Below are positions 1 to 5,269 of a stretch of 6,342 nucleotides of DNA, piece after piece. Source of the stretch: Gaiellasilicea sp035525905 (GTDB lineage Bacteria > Actinomycetota > Thermoleophilia > Gaiellales > Gaiellaceae); contig DATLDK010000154.1 in NCBI GenBank assembly GCA_035525905.1, forward strand, positions 1-6,342, given 5' to 3'. Both the position numbers and the translations under genes were made by a program. Within the stretch, counting starts at the first letter, position 1. Every line of letters begins with the position of its first letter. Under the pieces are notes generated by a model. The model was not told where the DNA came from, searched no databases, and saw nothing but the letters and a program-made list of their open reading frames with translations.

Positions 1-2
1 CC

Positions 3-38
3 ATTCTCGTGCTCACGCCTGCCGTGCTCGGAACGTAG
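3..38 (+). CDS. Possible 3' end of a plus-strand gene cut by the left edge
   Basis: Reading from base 3, the frame gives a short hydrophobic end (ILVLTPAVLGT) closed by TAG at 36-38. Third codon positions are mostly G or C, like the real genes here, and the stop lies 10 bases before the end of the convergent gene at 49. Eleven codons are too few to prove coding, and no function can be assigned. The other two plus frames here give less gene-like translations. This is a weak call. Confidence 0.25.
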   Translation: MLVLTPAVLGT

Positions 39-48
39 CGGCCGGACT

Positions 49-936
49 CTAGGGAAGCGGCGGCGCGGGCAACTCGGGCGTCGTCAGCTCGGGCGTGGGC
101 AACTCGGGCGTGGGTAGCTCGGGCGTGGGCAGCTCCGGCACTGGCGGCAACGCAACGGGCAGCTGGACCGGCGGCGTGACGGCCGTCGGGGGCGCCTGCA
201 AGGCGGGCGGGACGACTCTGGCAACGGGGGCGGACTTTGCAGCGGCCGGCTGTGCCGAGCCGCTCTGCGGCGCCGGGTGGTCGCGCTGGGCAGGCTGGGC
301 AGGCTGGGGCGAAGCGGAGGGCTCCTCCCCACGCGGTCGGGGTGACTGGACGGGCGGGCGGCGCGACCGAGACGCGCCGTCGGCGGCGGCCCGATGGCGA
401 GGCGGCGCACCGGCCGTCGCGAGCGCCGCGACCGCCGGAGCGATCGCTCGTATCCGCGCCGGCACTACTGCTCGGCGGGACTCAGGCTCGAGCACCCGGA
501 GAGCAGGAGGATCGGCACGGAGCACCACAGGCCGGGGCGTGTCGGCGGCAGCCCCGCCAATGGCCACGGTCGGCGCCACGATCGCGGTGACGATCAGACC
601 GGCAGCGCGCACCGTGGGCCCCGACGAGCCGAGCTGCCACAGGTTCTGGAACGGCAGGAGGGCCGTGATACCGCGGCGTCCGCGCGTGGCCAGCGAGGTG
701 CGCACGGATTCACGGGCTCGGTCCAGCAGCTTCCGGACGATGGCAGGCTCCGTGCCGAGCCGGTCCGCGATCTCGTCGGTGTCGAGGCCGCCGATCTCGC
801 TCAGAGCCAACGCCGATCGTTCCACAGCAGGCAGATCCGCCAGAGCCTCCGCGAAGCGCGCCTCGGCGGACAGAGGTAAGTCGGCATCCGCGACGTGTGG
901 GCGGAACAGCCAGTCGAAGCGCGTCGGTCTCGGCAT
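49..936 (-). CDS. Membrane-anchored sigma-70 region 4-like HTH protein with Pro-rich repeat tail
   Basis: The product is 295 aa. Residues about 31-83 read as a sigma-70 region 4 helix-turn-helix: LADLPAVERSALAL, then LDTDEIADRLGTEPAIVRKL, then an Arg-rich helix. No region 2 (core-binding, -10 recognition) precedes it, so it is probably not a complete sigma factor. An RGRR patch (86-89) is followed by a hydrophobic stretch at about 108-130, which by the positive-inside rule suggests the HTH is cytoplasmic and the tail outside. Residues 132-295 are rich in Pro, Ala and Arg and end in PELPT repeats (267-290). The start is ATG at 936, with AGGAG four bases upstream. It could be a membrane-tethered regulator or a decayed ECF sigma factor with a grown tail. 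The HTH is clear; the function is unknown. It is divergent from the GntR gene. Confidence 0.75.
   Translation of the reverse strand: MPRPTRFDWLFRPHVADADLPLSAEARFAEALADLPAVERSALALSEIGGLDTDEIADRLGTEPAIVRKLLDRARESVRTSLATRGRRGITALLPFQNLWQLGSSGPTVRAAGLIVTAIVAPTVAIGGAAADTPRPVVLRADPPALRVLEPESRRAVVPARIRAIAPAVAALATAGAPPRHRAAADGASRSRRPPVQSPRPRGEEPSASPQPAQPAQRDHPAPQSGSAQPAAAKSAPVARVVPPALQAPPTAVTPPVQLPVALPPVPELPTPELPTPELPTPELTTPELPAPPLP
71..145 (-). repeat. 15-bp tandem repeat encoding PELPT units
   Basis: Five consecutive 15-base units start at 71, 86, 101, 116 and 131 (plus-strand form close to AGCTCGGGCGTGGGC). The three units from 86 to 130 differ at only a few positions, while the units at 71 and 131 are more diverged. 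On the coding strand they encode repeats of Pro-Glu-Leu-Pro/Thr-Thr near the C terminus of the sigma-4-like protein. Because 15 is a multiple of three, gain or loss of a unit keeps the frame, so the tail length may vary between strains. Confidence 0.85.
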
Positions 937-940
937 CTCA

Positions 941-945
941 CTCCT
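941..945 (-). promoter_or_regulatory. Ribosome binding site of the sigma-4-like gene
   Basis: The minus strand reads AGGAG, then four bases, then ATG at 936. This fixes the start and is one of only two good Shine-Dalgarno sites in the window. The other lies before msrA. Confidence 0.7.
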
Positions 946-1011
946 GAGCGTTGACGTCTGTGACTAGAACGCAGATCGCGCGTTTCAGATGCGGTCTCCG
1001 GGCGGGCGGCA

Positions 1012-1017
1012 TAGACT
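1012..1017 (+). promoter_or_regulatory. -10 box (TAGACT) of the GntR regulator, leaderless start likely
   Basis: TAGACT lies eight bases before the GTG at 1026, so transcription would begin at or next to the start codon. There is no Shine-Dalgarno and no recognisable -35 at the right distance. This supports GTG 1026 over the in-frame TTG at 951. Confidence 0.45.
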
Positions 1018-1025
1018 CCCCGGCC

Positions 1026-1751
1026 GTGAGCGGGGCGGCTAGCACCAAGGCTGACGACGTCGCGCTCGCGCTGGAGCAGGCAATCGTCTCCGGGGAGCTG
1101 GCTCCCGGAACCGTGCTCCGGCAGGAGCAGCTGTCTGCGCGATACGGGGTCAGCCGCACGCCCATCCGCGAGGCGCTCCGGCGCGTGGCCGCGCTCGGGC
1201 TCGTCTCCTTCGAGCCCAACCGGGGTGTGCGCGTGCGGACGCTCACGCGCGCCGAGCTGCGCGAGGCCTTCCTCATCCGTGCAGAGCTGGAGAGCCTCGC
1301 GACCGAGATCGCCACGGAGCGGATGACGCGCGCCGACCTCGGCGAGCTGGAGTCCATCGAGGATCGCTTCGCCGGGCTCACGGACGAGCTACGGCGCGGT
1401 GGCCGCCTCGCCGCGGAACGCCGGGCAGGTCTCGTCACCGACTGGGTCCGCGCGAATCACGCCTTTCACGACGTCATCTACCGGGTCGCCGCTTTACCCA
1501 TGGTCGAGCGGATCGCCAAGTCCGCGCGCTACTCCGGGTCGGCGGTCTGGGCCCCAGCAGACGCGGGCCAGCTGGACGCGCTCTATGGAGCGAACGAGCG
1601 ACAGCATCGAGCGTTGCTGGACGCTCTCGCCGCTGGCAACCCGAGCGGCGCCCGAGCGCTCGCCCGAGAGCATGTGCTCTCTTCCGGGGCACTGCTGGAG
1701 CGGATCCTCGCACAGCAGTTCGGCTCCGGGAAGACCAAGAAACGCGTTTGA
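1026..1751 (+). CDS. GntR family transcriptional regulator, FadR/FCD subfamily
   Basis: The product is 241 aa from GTG 1026. The N-terminal winged HTH is typical of GntR: IVSGELAPGT, then LRQEQLSARYGVSRTPIREALRR at about 31-53, then the wing (LVSFEPNRGVRV). The C-terminal all-helical FCD domain (about 75-225) carries the usual His-bearing helices (ANHAFHDVIY, ERQHRALLDAL, AREHVL), which in the family bind a metal and a small carboxylate ligand. The family mostly represses genes for uptake or breakdown of sugar acids, amino acids or fatty acids; the ligand here cannot be read. An in-frame TTG at 951 would add 25 residues of Arg/Cys-rich sequence and has no ribosome site, so I prefer 1026. It is divergent from the sigma-4-like gene and 89 bases upstream of the receiver gene. 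A role in controlling the nearby FAD oxidoreductase is possible but unproven. Confidence 0.92.
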   Translation: MSGAASTKADDVALALEQAIVSGELAPGTVLRQEQLSARYGVSRTPIREALRRVAALGLVSFEPNRGVRVRTLTRAELREAFLIRAELESLATEIATERMTRADLGELESIEDRFAGLTDELRRGGRLAAERRAGLVTDWVRANHAFHDVIYRVAALPMVERIAKSARYSGSAVWAPADAGQLDALYGANERQHRALLDALAAGNPSGARALAREHVLSSGALLERILAQQFGSGKTKKRV

Positions 1752-1824
1752 TCATCGTGGCGGACAGCTCGGCCGGGAGCGCGATCCGACACGGGCACCG
1801 CGTCCCAGCTCGCTGACGCTCTGT

Positions 1825-1830
1825 CATAGT
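1825..1830 (+). promoter_or_regulatory. Possible -10 box (CATAGT) of the receiver-domain gene
   Basis: CATAGT matches four of six TATAAT positions and lies ten bases before ATG 1841. The transcript would start near 1837-1839, almost leaderless. Its last two bases belong to the left arm of the inverted repeat at 1829-1853. No -35 is recognisable. Confidence 0.35.
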
Positions 1831-1853
1831 CCCCCCTCGCATGGAGGGGGGAC
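1829..1853. promoter_or_regulatory. Perfect 10-bp inverted repeat with the start codon in its loop
   Basis: The left arm GTCCCCCCTC (1829-1838) and right arm GAGGGGGGAC (1844-1853) pair without mismatch around a five-base loop GCATG (1839-1843), which holds the ATG of the receiver gene. In RNA this would be a very stable GC hairpin blocking the start site; in DNA it could be an operator at the transcription start. No T tract follows, so it is not a classical terminator. Confidence 0.6.
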
Positions 1854-2227
1854 AGCCGATCCGCGTGCTCGTGGTCGACGACCACCGGATGTTCACCGAT
1901 GCTCTGACGACAGTTCTCGACCAGGACGGGCGCTTCGTCGTGGTGGGCACCGCCGCCACCGGACGCGAGGCCGTGCGGCTCGCAAAGTCCGCCCGGGCCG
2001 AGGTGGTGCTCATGGACATGTCGATGCCCGTGCTCGACGGTCCCGCCGCGACGCGCCGCTTGATCTCGCTCGATCACGCCCCGTGCGTGATCGCCCTCAG
2101 CGGCCACACCGACGGGCTCTCCCGCGCCGCGGCGCTCGAGGCGGGCGCATCGGCGTTCGTGACGAAGTCGGAGGCGTTCGACGAGCTCGTCGACACGATC
2201 CTCCAGCATTGCCGCCGTTCGGACTAG
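1841..2227 (+). CDS. Stand-alone receiver-domain response regulator
   Basis: The product is 128 aa, one complete receiver (REC) domain of the NarL/LuxR-like type. It begins with the beta-1 strand IRVLVVDDHRMF (acidic pair D13-D14) and has the phosphoacceptor D59 in VVLMDMSMPVLDG. The conserved switch residue is S87 (IALSG) and the conserved lysine is K109 (AFVTKS), so it should accept phosphate from a histidine kinase. No output domain follows: the stop is at 2225-2227, and four bases later the convergent tRNA-Val begins. It may act by protein contact or as a phosphate relay or sink. Its kinase is not adjacent; the kinase fragment at the right edge is 4 kb away and there is no sign they pair. 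The start is ATG 1841, without a Shine-Dalgarno. It could be read through from the GntR gene. Confidence 0.9.
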   Translation: MEGGQPIRVLVVDDHRMFTDALTTVLDQDGRFVVVGTAATGREAVRLAKSARAEVVLMDMSMPVLDGPAATRRLISLDHAPCVIALSGHTDGLSRAAALEAGASAFVTKSEAFDELVDTILQHCRRSD

Positions 2228-2231
2228 GTCA

Positions 2232-2304
2232 TGGGCGGTGAGAGGCTCGAACTCCCGACCCCCTGCGTGTAAAGCAGGTGCTCTACCAACTGAGCTAACC
2301 GCCC
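2232..2304 (-). tRNA. tRNA-Val (anticodon TAC)
   Basis: The minus strand folds as a 73-nt cloverleaf. The acceptor stem is GGGCGGT/ACCGCCC, with D arm GCTC...GAGC. The anticodon stem CCTGC/GCAGG encloses loop TTTACAC (anticodon TAC), and the T arm GGGAG/CTCTC contains one G-U pair. The discriminator base is A and CCA is not encoded (TGA follows). It lies six bases downstream of tRNA-Glu and is probably cut from the same transcript. Confidence 0.97.
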
Positions 2305-2310
2305 GGATCA

Positions 2311-2383
2311 TGCCCCCAACGGGATTCGAACCCGTGCAGCCACCTTGAAAGGGTGGTGACCTAGGCCGCTAGTCGATGGGGGC
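2311..2383 (-). tRNA. tRNA-Glu (anticodon TTC)
   Basis: The minus strand folds as a 73-nt cloverleaf. The acceptor stem is GCCCCCA/TGGGGGC, with D arm GACT...GGTC. The anticodon stem CCACC/GGTGG encloses loop CTTTCAA (anticodon TTC), and the T arm is ACGGG/CCCGT. The discriminator base is A and CCA is not encoded. It is first in the Glu-Val pair, and a TATCCT box lies ten bases upstream of its 5' end. Confidence 0.97.
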
Positions 2384-2393
2384 GGCCGCACGC

Positions 2394-2403
2394 AGGATAG
2401 CCT
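2394..2403. promoter_or_regulatory. Overlapping divergent -10 boxes: tRNA-Glu/Val (-) and FAD oxidoreductase (+)
   Basis: The ten bases AGGATAGCCT contain a plus-strand box TAGCCT (2398-2403), six bases before ATG 2410, and a minus-strand box TATCCT (2399-2394), ten bases before tRNA-Glu. The two share the self-complementary TA at 2398-2399. Neither has an obvious -35. The spacing on both sides fits transcription starts near 2410 (+) and 2386 (-). Confidence 0.5.
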
Positions 2404-2409
2404 CGTGTG

Positions 2410-3825
2410 ATGAAGGCACGCTCACTGAGGCCGCCGCTCGGCGCACCGAGGTCGTGGTGGCTCGACGAGGCAAGGGCACACAGCGGCCACGAGGTCTCAC
2501 CGACGCTCGCGGGCGAGCTCGACGCCGACGTGGCGGTCGTCGGAGGGGGCTATACAGGGCTCTGGACGGCGCTCGCGCTGCGCGAACGAGAGCCCTCCCT
2601 TCGGGTCGCGCTTCTGGAGGCACGAGAGATCGGCGAGGGGCCGAGCGGCCGCAACGGGGGGTTTCTCCACGGATACTGGTCGTCATTGCCGACGCTTCGC
2701 CGCGTGCTCGGCGACGGTGCCGCGCTCCAGCTGGGGCACGCGTCGGCCAGGATCGTGCCGGGCGTGCGGGCGTTCTGCGAAAGCCGCGGCGAGGACATCT
2801 GGCTTCGCGAGAGCGGCATGCTGCAGGTCTCGGCCGGGCCCTCCGAGGACGCGGCAGTGGCCCAGGCGGTCGAGGCCGCGCGGGCGCTCGGGGTCGAGGA
2901 GGAGGCGCAGCTGCTGACCCCGGGGGAGACGAAGCGACGCTGCGAATCGCCGAGGTTCCGCGGCGCCGCGTACTTTCCGGAGGGAGCGACGGTTCAGCCG
3001 GGCAGGCTCGTGCTGGCCCTTCGCCGTGCTGCGATTTCGGCCGGAATCGAGGTCTTCGAGAACACGCCGGTCACCGAGATTCGCGACGGCGCGCTCGTCA
3101 CCGAGCAGGGCTTCGTGCGGGCGCGCGAGATCGTCCTCGCGCTGAACGTGTGGGGCACGAACTGGCCGCTCGGCGGCCAGCAGACGAACTTCGGCAGCGC
3201 GGTCGTGCTGACCGAGCCCGTGCCGGATCTGCTTGCCGAGATCGGCTGGACGGGTGGCGAGGCCATCGTCGACGGCCGCATGTTCCTTCATTACTTCCGG
3301 ACGACGCCCGACGGACGCGTGCTCATGGGCAGCGGCTCCGGCCGGCTCGGCATGGGGGACCACGTGGGCGCCGCCATCCTCGACGACGTGCCCGCGCAGG
3401 CGCGGGCGGAGCGCGGCCTGCGCGAGCTCCTCCCCGCGCTCGCCCAGGCGCCGATTGCCGCCCGTTGGAGCGGCCCGATCGACGTCTCGGCGGACAAGCT
3501 GCCTCGCTTCGCAACGCAGCCGGGGACACGGATTCACTACGGCGCCGGCTATTCGGGCAACGGCGTCGGGCCGAGCTGGCTGGGCGGGCAGATCCTGGCC
3601 TCCCTCGCTCTCGGCGCCAGTGACGAGTGGACCGTGCTGCCGCTCGTCGAGCGGACGGCTCGACGGCTCCCTCCGGAGCCGTTCCGCTACGTCGGGGGCA
3701 GAATCGTACGCTGGGGCACGTTGGCCTCGGAGGAGGCGGTTGCCGCAGGCCGGAGTCCGTCGGCGGCGGCTCGCGCGGCCGCGGCGATACCCCGCCTGCT
3801 GCGGATGCCGATCGGGACGCGCTGA
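2410..3825 (+). CDS. FAD-dependent amine/amino-acid oxidoreductase (DAO family, PuuB/OrdL-like)
   Basis: The product is 471 aa and probably cytoplasmic. An N-terminal SWWLDEA motif typical of gamma-glutamylputrescine oxidase-like proteins is followed by the dinucleotide-binding fold: VAVVGGGYTGLWTALAL (glycines 45-50) with E70 ending the second strand to hold the FAD ribose. SGRNGG (79-84) is the family's second FAD contact, and HYGAGYSGNGVGPSWLGGQ (from about 376) is the C-terminal FAD motif. Family members oxidise amines or N-substituted amino acids with O2 or another acceptor, giving an aldehyde or keto product and ammonia. The substrate here is not readable, and no putrescine-pathway genes are beside it. 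The start is ATG 2410 (a GTG lies directly before it at 2407), six bases after a TAGCCT box with no Shine-Dalgarno. The last 30 residues are Ala/Arg-rich and less family-like. Confidence 0.88.
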   Translation: MKARSLRPPLGAPRSWWLDEARAHSGHEVSPTLAGELDADVAVVGGGYTGLWTALALREREPSLRVALLEAREIGEGPSGRNGGFLHGYWSSLPTLRRVLGDGAALQLGHASARIVPGVRAFCESRGEDIWLRESGMLQVSAGPSEDAAVAQAVEAARALGVEEEAQLLTPGETKRRCESPRFRGAAYFPEGATVQPGRLVLALRRAAISAGIEVFENTPVTEIRDGALVTEQGFVRAREIVLALNVWGTNWPLGGQQTNFGSAVVLTEPVPDLLAEIGWTGGEAIVDGRMFLHYFRTTPDGRVLMGSGSGRLGMGDHVGAAILDDVPAQARAERGLRELLPALAQAPIAARWSGPIDVSADKLPRFATQPGTRIHYGAGYSGNGVGPSWLGGQILASLALGASDEWTVLPLVERTARRLPPEPFRYVGGRIVRWGTLASEEAVAAGRSPSAAARAAAAIPRLLRMPIGTR

Positions 3826-3835
3826 TTGAAGGACG

Positions 3836-3857
3836 CCCGCGCGGGTAGACCGCGGGT
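3836..3857 (+). promoter_or_regulatory. -10-like TAGACC flanked by CGCGGGT direct repeats
   Basis: TAGACC (3846-3851) lies six bases before GTG 3858. The same 7-mer CGCGGGT occurs at 3840-3846 and 3851-3857, 11 bases apart, about one helical turn. The first copy overlaps a perfect palindrome CCCGCGCGGG (3836-3845). It is either a promoter with an operator-like arrangement or chance in GC-rich DNA. Confidence 0.35.
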
Positions 3858-4358
3858 GTGAGCGACCGGGACGATCGCTACGCGTTTCCGGAAGCCGAGG
3901 ATCGGGCCTCTCCGGTGAGCGACCCTTCGAGCTCGCTGCTTCCGGCGCTCGCCGCCGGACTCGTGGCTGCGCTCGTCGGCGGCATCGTCTGGGGCCTGAT
4001 CGTCAAGATCAGCGACTACGAGGTGGGCTTCGTAGCCTGGGGAATCGGCTTCGCCGCCGGGACGGCAGTGGTACTCGCCACGCGCGGGGCCACCGGCCGA
4101 CGGCTACAAGTGGTTGCCGTCGCCTCTGCGCTGCTCGGCATCCTGCTCGGCAAGTACCTCGCCTTTGCCTTCACCGTTCAGGACGACGTGAAGGCGACAG
4201 GGGACTCGATCGGGTTGGTCTCGGGCGACATGTTCTCGCTCTTCCGCGACAATCTCGACGTCGTCTTCGGGTTCTTCGACCTGCTCTGGGTGGGTCTCGC
4301 CGTCTTCACCGCCTGGCGCATCCCGCAGGTCGAGGAGCCTGAGCCCGCCGCCCCCTAG
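3858..4358 (+). CDS. Four-helix integral membrane protein of unknown function
   Basis: The product is 166 aa and I do not recognise the family. A hydrophilic, acidic N terminus (1-26) is followed by predicted membrane segments at about 27-51, 55-75, 83-105 and 131-154, then a short acidic tail (EEPEPAAP). Small-residue patterns inside the helices (GGIVWG, GIGFAAG, LLGILLG) suggest tight helix packing. The loop between helices 3 and 4 (VQDDVKATGDSIGLVSGD) is the longest polar stretch; by helix count it would lie on the same side as the N terminus. The start is GTG 3858, 32 bases after the oxidoreductase stop, so it may be co-transcribed with it or use its own TAGACC box. The stop overlaps that of convergent msrA. 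Confidence 0.75.
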   Translation: MSDRDDRYAFPEAEDRASPVSDPSSSLLPALAAGLVAALVGGIVWGLIVKISDYEVGFVAWGIGFAAGTAVVLATRGATGRRLQVVAVASALLGILLGKYLAFAFTVQDDVKATGDSIGLVSGDMFSLFRDNLDVVFGFFDLLWVGLAVFTAWRIPQVEEPEPAAP

Positions 4359-4831
4359 ATCCGGCAGGTAGCGCGGCCGTTCTTGACCAGGTACTGCTGG
4401 TGGTAGTCCTCGGCGGGCCAGAACGTCGTGGCCGGCACGACCTCGGTTGCAATCGGCTTGGAGAACCGCGCCTGCGCCCGCGCCTTGGAGGCCGCTGCAG
4501 CCTCCGCCTGCTCCGGCGAGTGGGTGAAGATCGCCGAGCGGTACTGGGTGCCGACGTCCCAGCCTTGCCGGTTGACCTGCGTCGGATCGTGGAGGCTCCA
4601 GAACTTGTTCACGAGCTCGCCGTAGGAGATCTCGCCCGGATCGAATGTCACCTCGACGCCCTCCGCGTGACCGGTGCGGCCGCTACAGACGTCCTGATAG
4701 GTCGGGTTTGCGGTGTGGCCGCCGATGTAGCCCACCTTGGCATCGGTGACGCCCATGGTGTTCCGGAAATCCACCTCGACGCCCCAGAAGCACCCAGCCG
4801 CGAAGGTCGCGGTCTCGCTCGCCGCGCTCAT
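4355..4831 (-). CDS. msrA: Peptide methionine (S)-S-oxide reductase MsrA
   Basis: The product is 158 aa, a full-length compact MsrA that reduces the S form of methionine sulfoxide in proteins using thioredoxin. The catalytic Cys is C14 in the family motif GCFWG (13-17). The substrate-site signatures YIGGHTANPTYQDVCSGRTGHAEGVEV, about 35-61, and LHDPTQVNRQGWDVGTQYRS, about 80-99, are intact. C156 near the C terminus is the likely recycling cysteine; C49 is also present. The start is ATG 4831, which overlaps the msrB stop as ATGA and has GGAG five bases upstream, so the two genes are translationally coupled. The frame stays open upstream inside msrB, but that part does not resemble MsrA. No signal peptide is seen, so it is cytoplasmic. 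Confidence 0.97.
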   Translation of the reverse strand: MSAASETATFAAGCFWGVEVDFRNTMGVTDAKVGYIGGHTANPTYQDVCSGRTGHAEGVEVTFDPGEISYGELVNKFWSLHDPTQVNRQGWDVGTQYRSAIFTHSPEQAEAAAASKARAQARFSKPIATEVVPATTFWPAEDYHQQYLVKNGRATCRI

Positions 4832-5235
4832 GAGCGCTCCAGCTCGAGCGCGCACGAGTTGATGCAGAACCGCTGGCCGGTCGGCGCGGGGCCGTCCGGG
4901 AAGACATGGCCGAGATGGCCGCCGCACGAGGCGCACATGACCTCCGTGCGGATCATCCCGTAGCTCGAGTCGGTCTCGGTGACGACGCTGTCGAGGCTCG
5001 CCGGCTCGACGAAGCTCGGCCACCCGGACCCGGAGTCGAACTTCGCATCGGAGCGGAAGAGCTCGGCGCCGCAACCGGCGCAGCGGTAGATCCCGGCGTC
5101 CTTCGTGTCGTTGTACTTGCCGGTGAACGCGCGCTCGGTGCCCTTGCGCCGGAGAATCTCGTACTGCTCCGGGCTGAGCTCCGCCCGCCATTGCTCATCG
5201 GACTTCTGGGCTGTGTTCTGTGACTTCAGATCCAT
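4828..5235 (-). CDS. msrB: Peptide methionine (R)-S-oxide reductase MsrB
   Basis: The product is 135 aa, the normal size for a single-domain MsrB, and reduces the R form of methionine sulfoxide. Two CxxC pairs bind zinc (C52/C55 in RCAGC, C101/C104 in MCASC). The active site shows H107 and H110 in GGHLGHVFPDGP and the catalytic C124 in RFCINS. The Cys of the common GCGWPSF motif, often the resolving residue, is Ser here (SGSGWPSF, S70), while an extra Cys (C128) lies four residues after C124. The start is ATG 5235. A TTG at 5253 would add six residues but sits on the -35/-10 region and has no ribosome site. It is the first gene of the msrB-msrA operon. Confidence 0.96.
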   Translation of the reverse strand: MDLKSQNTAQKSDEQWRAELSPEQYEILRRKGTERAFTGKYNDTKDAGIYRCAGCGAELFRSDAKFDSGSGWPSFVEPASLDSVVTETDSSYGMIRTEVMCASCGGHLGHVFPDGPAPTGQRFCINSCALELERS

Positions 5236-5241
5236 GGGGAT

Positions 5242-5269
5242 ACCGTAGCTCAAGCCCTCGGCACGACAA
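5242..5269 (-). promoter_or_regulatory. msrB-msrA promoter (TTGTCG - 16 bp - TACGGT)
   Basis: On the minus strand TTGTCG (5269-5264) and TACGGT (5247-5242) are 16 bases apart, and the -10 lies six bases before ATG 5235, predicting a leaderless msrB mRNA. This is the best -35/-10 pair in the window. The -35 lies inside the last codons of the upstream hemolysin III-like gene, whose stop is at 5250-5252. Confidence 0.5.

Noticed and set aside
95..967. Long plus-strand open frame rich in Gly opposite the sigma-4-like gene
   Set aside because: It is the mirror of the Pro/Ala-rich coding strand. Long antisense frames are expected in high-GC genes, and it shows no domain.
937..1000. Minus-strand promoter TCTAGT for the sigma-4-like gene
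   Set aside because: It matches only four of six positions and has no -35 at 16-18 bases, too weak to list.
951..1025. TTG at 951 as start of the GntR regulator, adding 25 residues
   Set aside because: No ribosome site, atypical Arg/Cys-rich extension, and the TAGACT box points to GTG 1026. A TTGACG at 951 resembles a -35 but has no -10 at the right distance.
1829..1853. Rho-independent terminator for the GntR gene
   Set aside because: No T tract follows either arm, and the right arm lies inside the next coding sequence.
2232..2383. Integration site of a mobile element at the tRNA-Val/Glu pair
   Set aside because: No integrase, no duplicated tRNA end and no direct repeat of a tRNA 3' segment was found in the window.
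2376..3623. Long plus-strand frame overlapping the FAD oxidoreductase
   Set aside because: Its translation is a low-complexity Arg/Ala/Gly mixture with no motif, while the other frame has intact FAD motifs.
4832..5191. N-terminal extension of MsrA through the msrB region
   Set aside because: The extension is msrB read out of frame; MsrA begins at ATG 4831 with its catalytic Cys at residue 14, as is usual.
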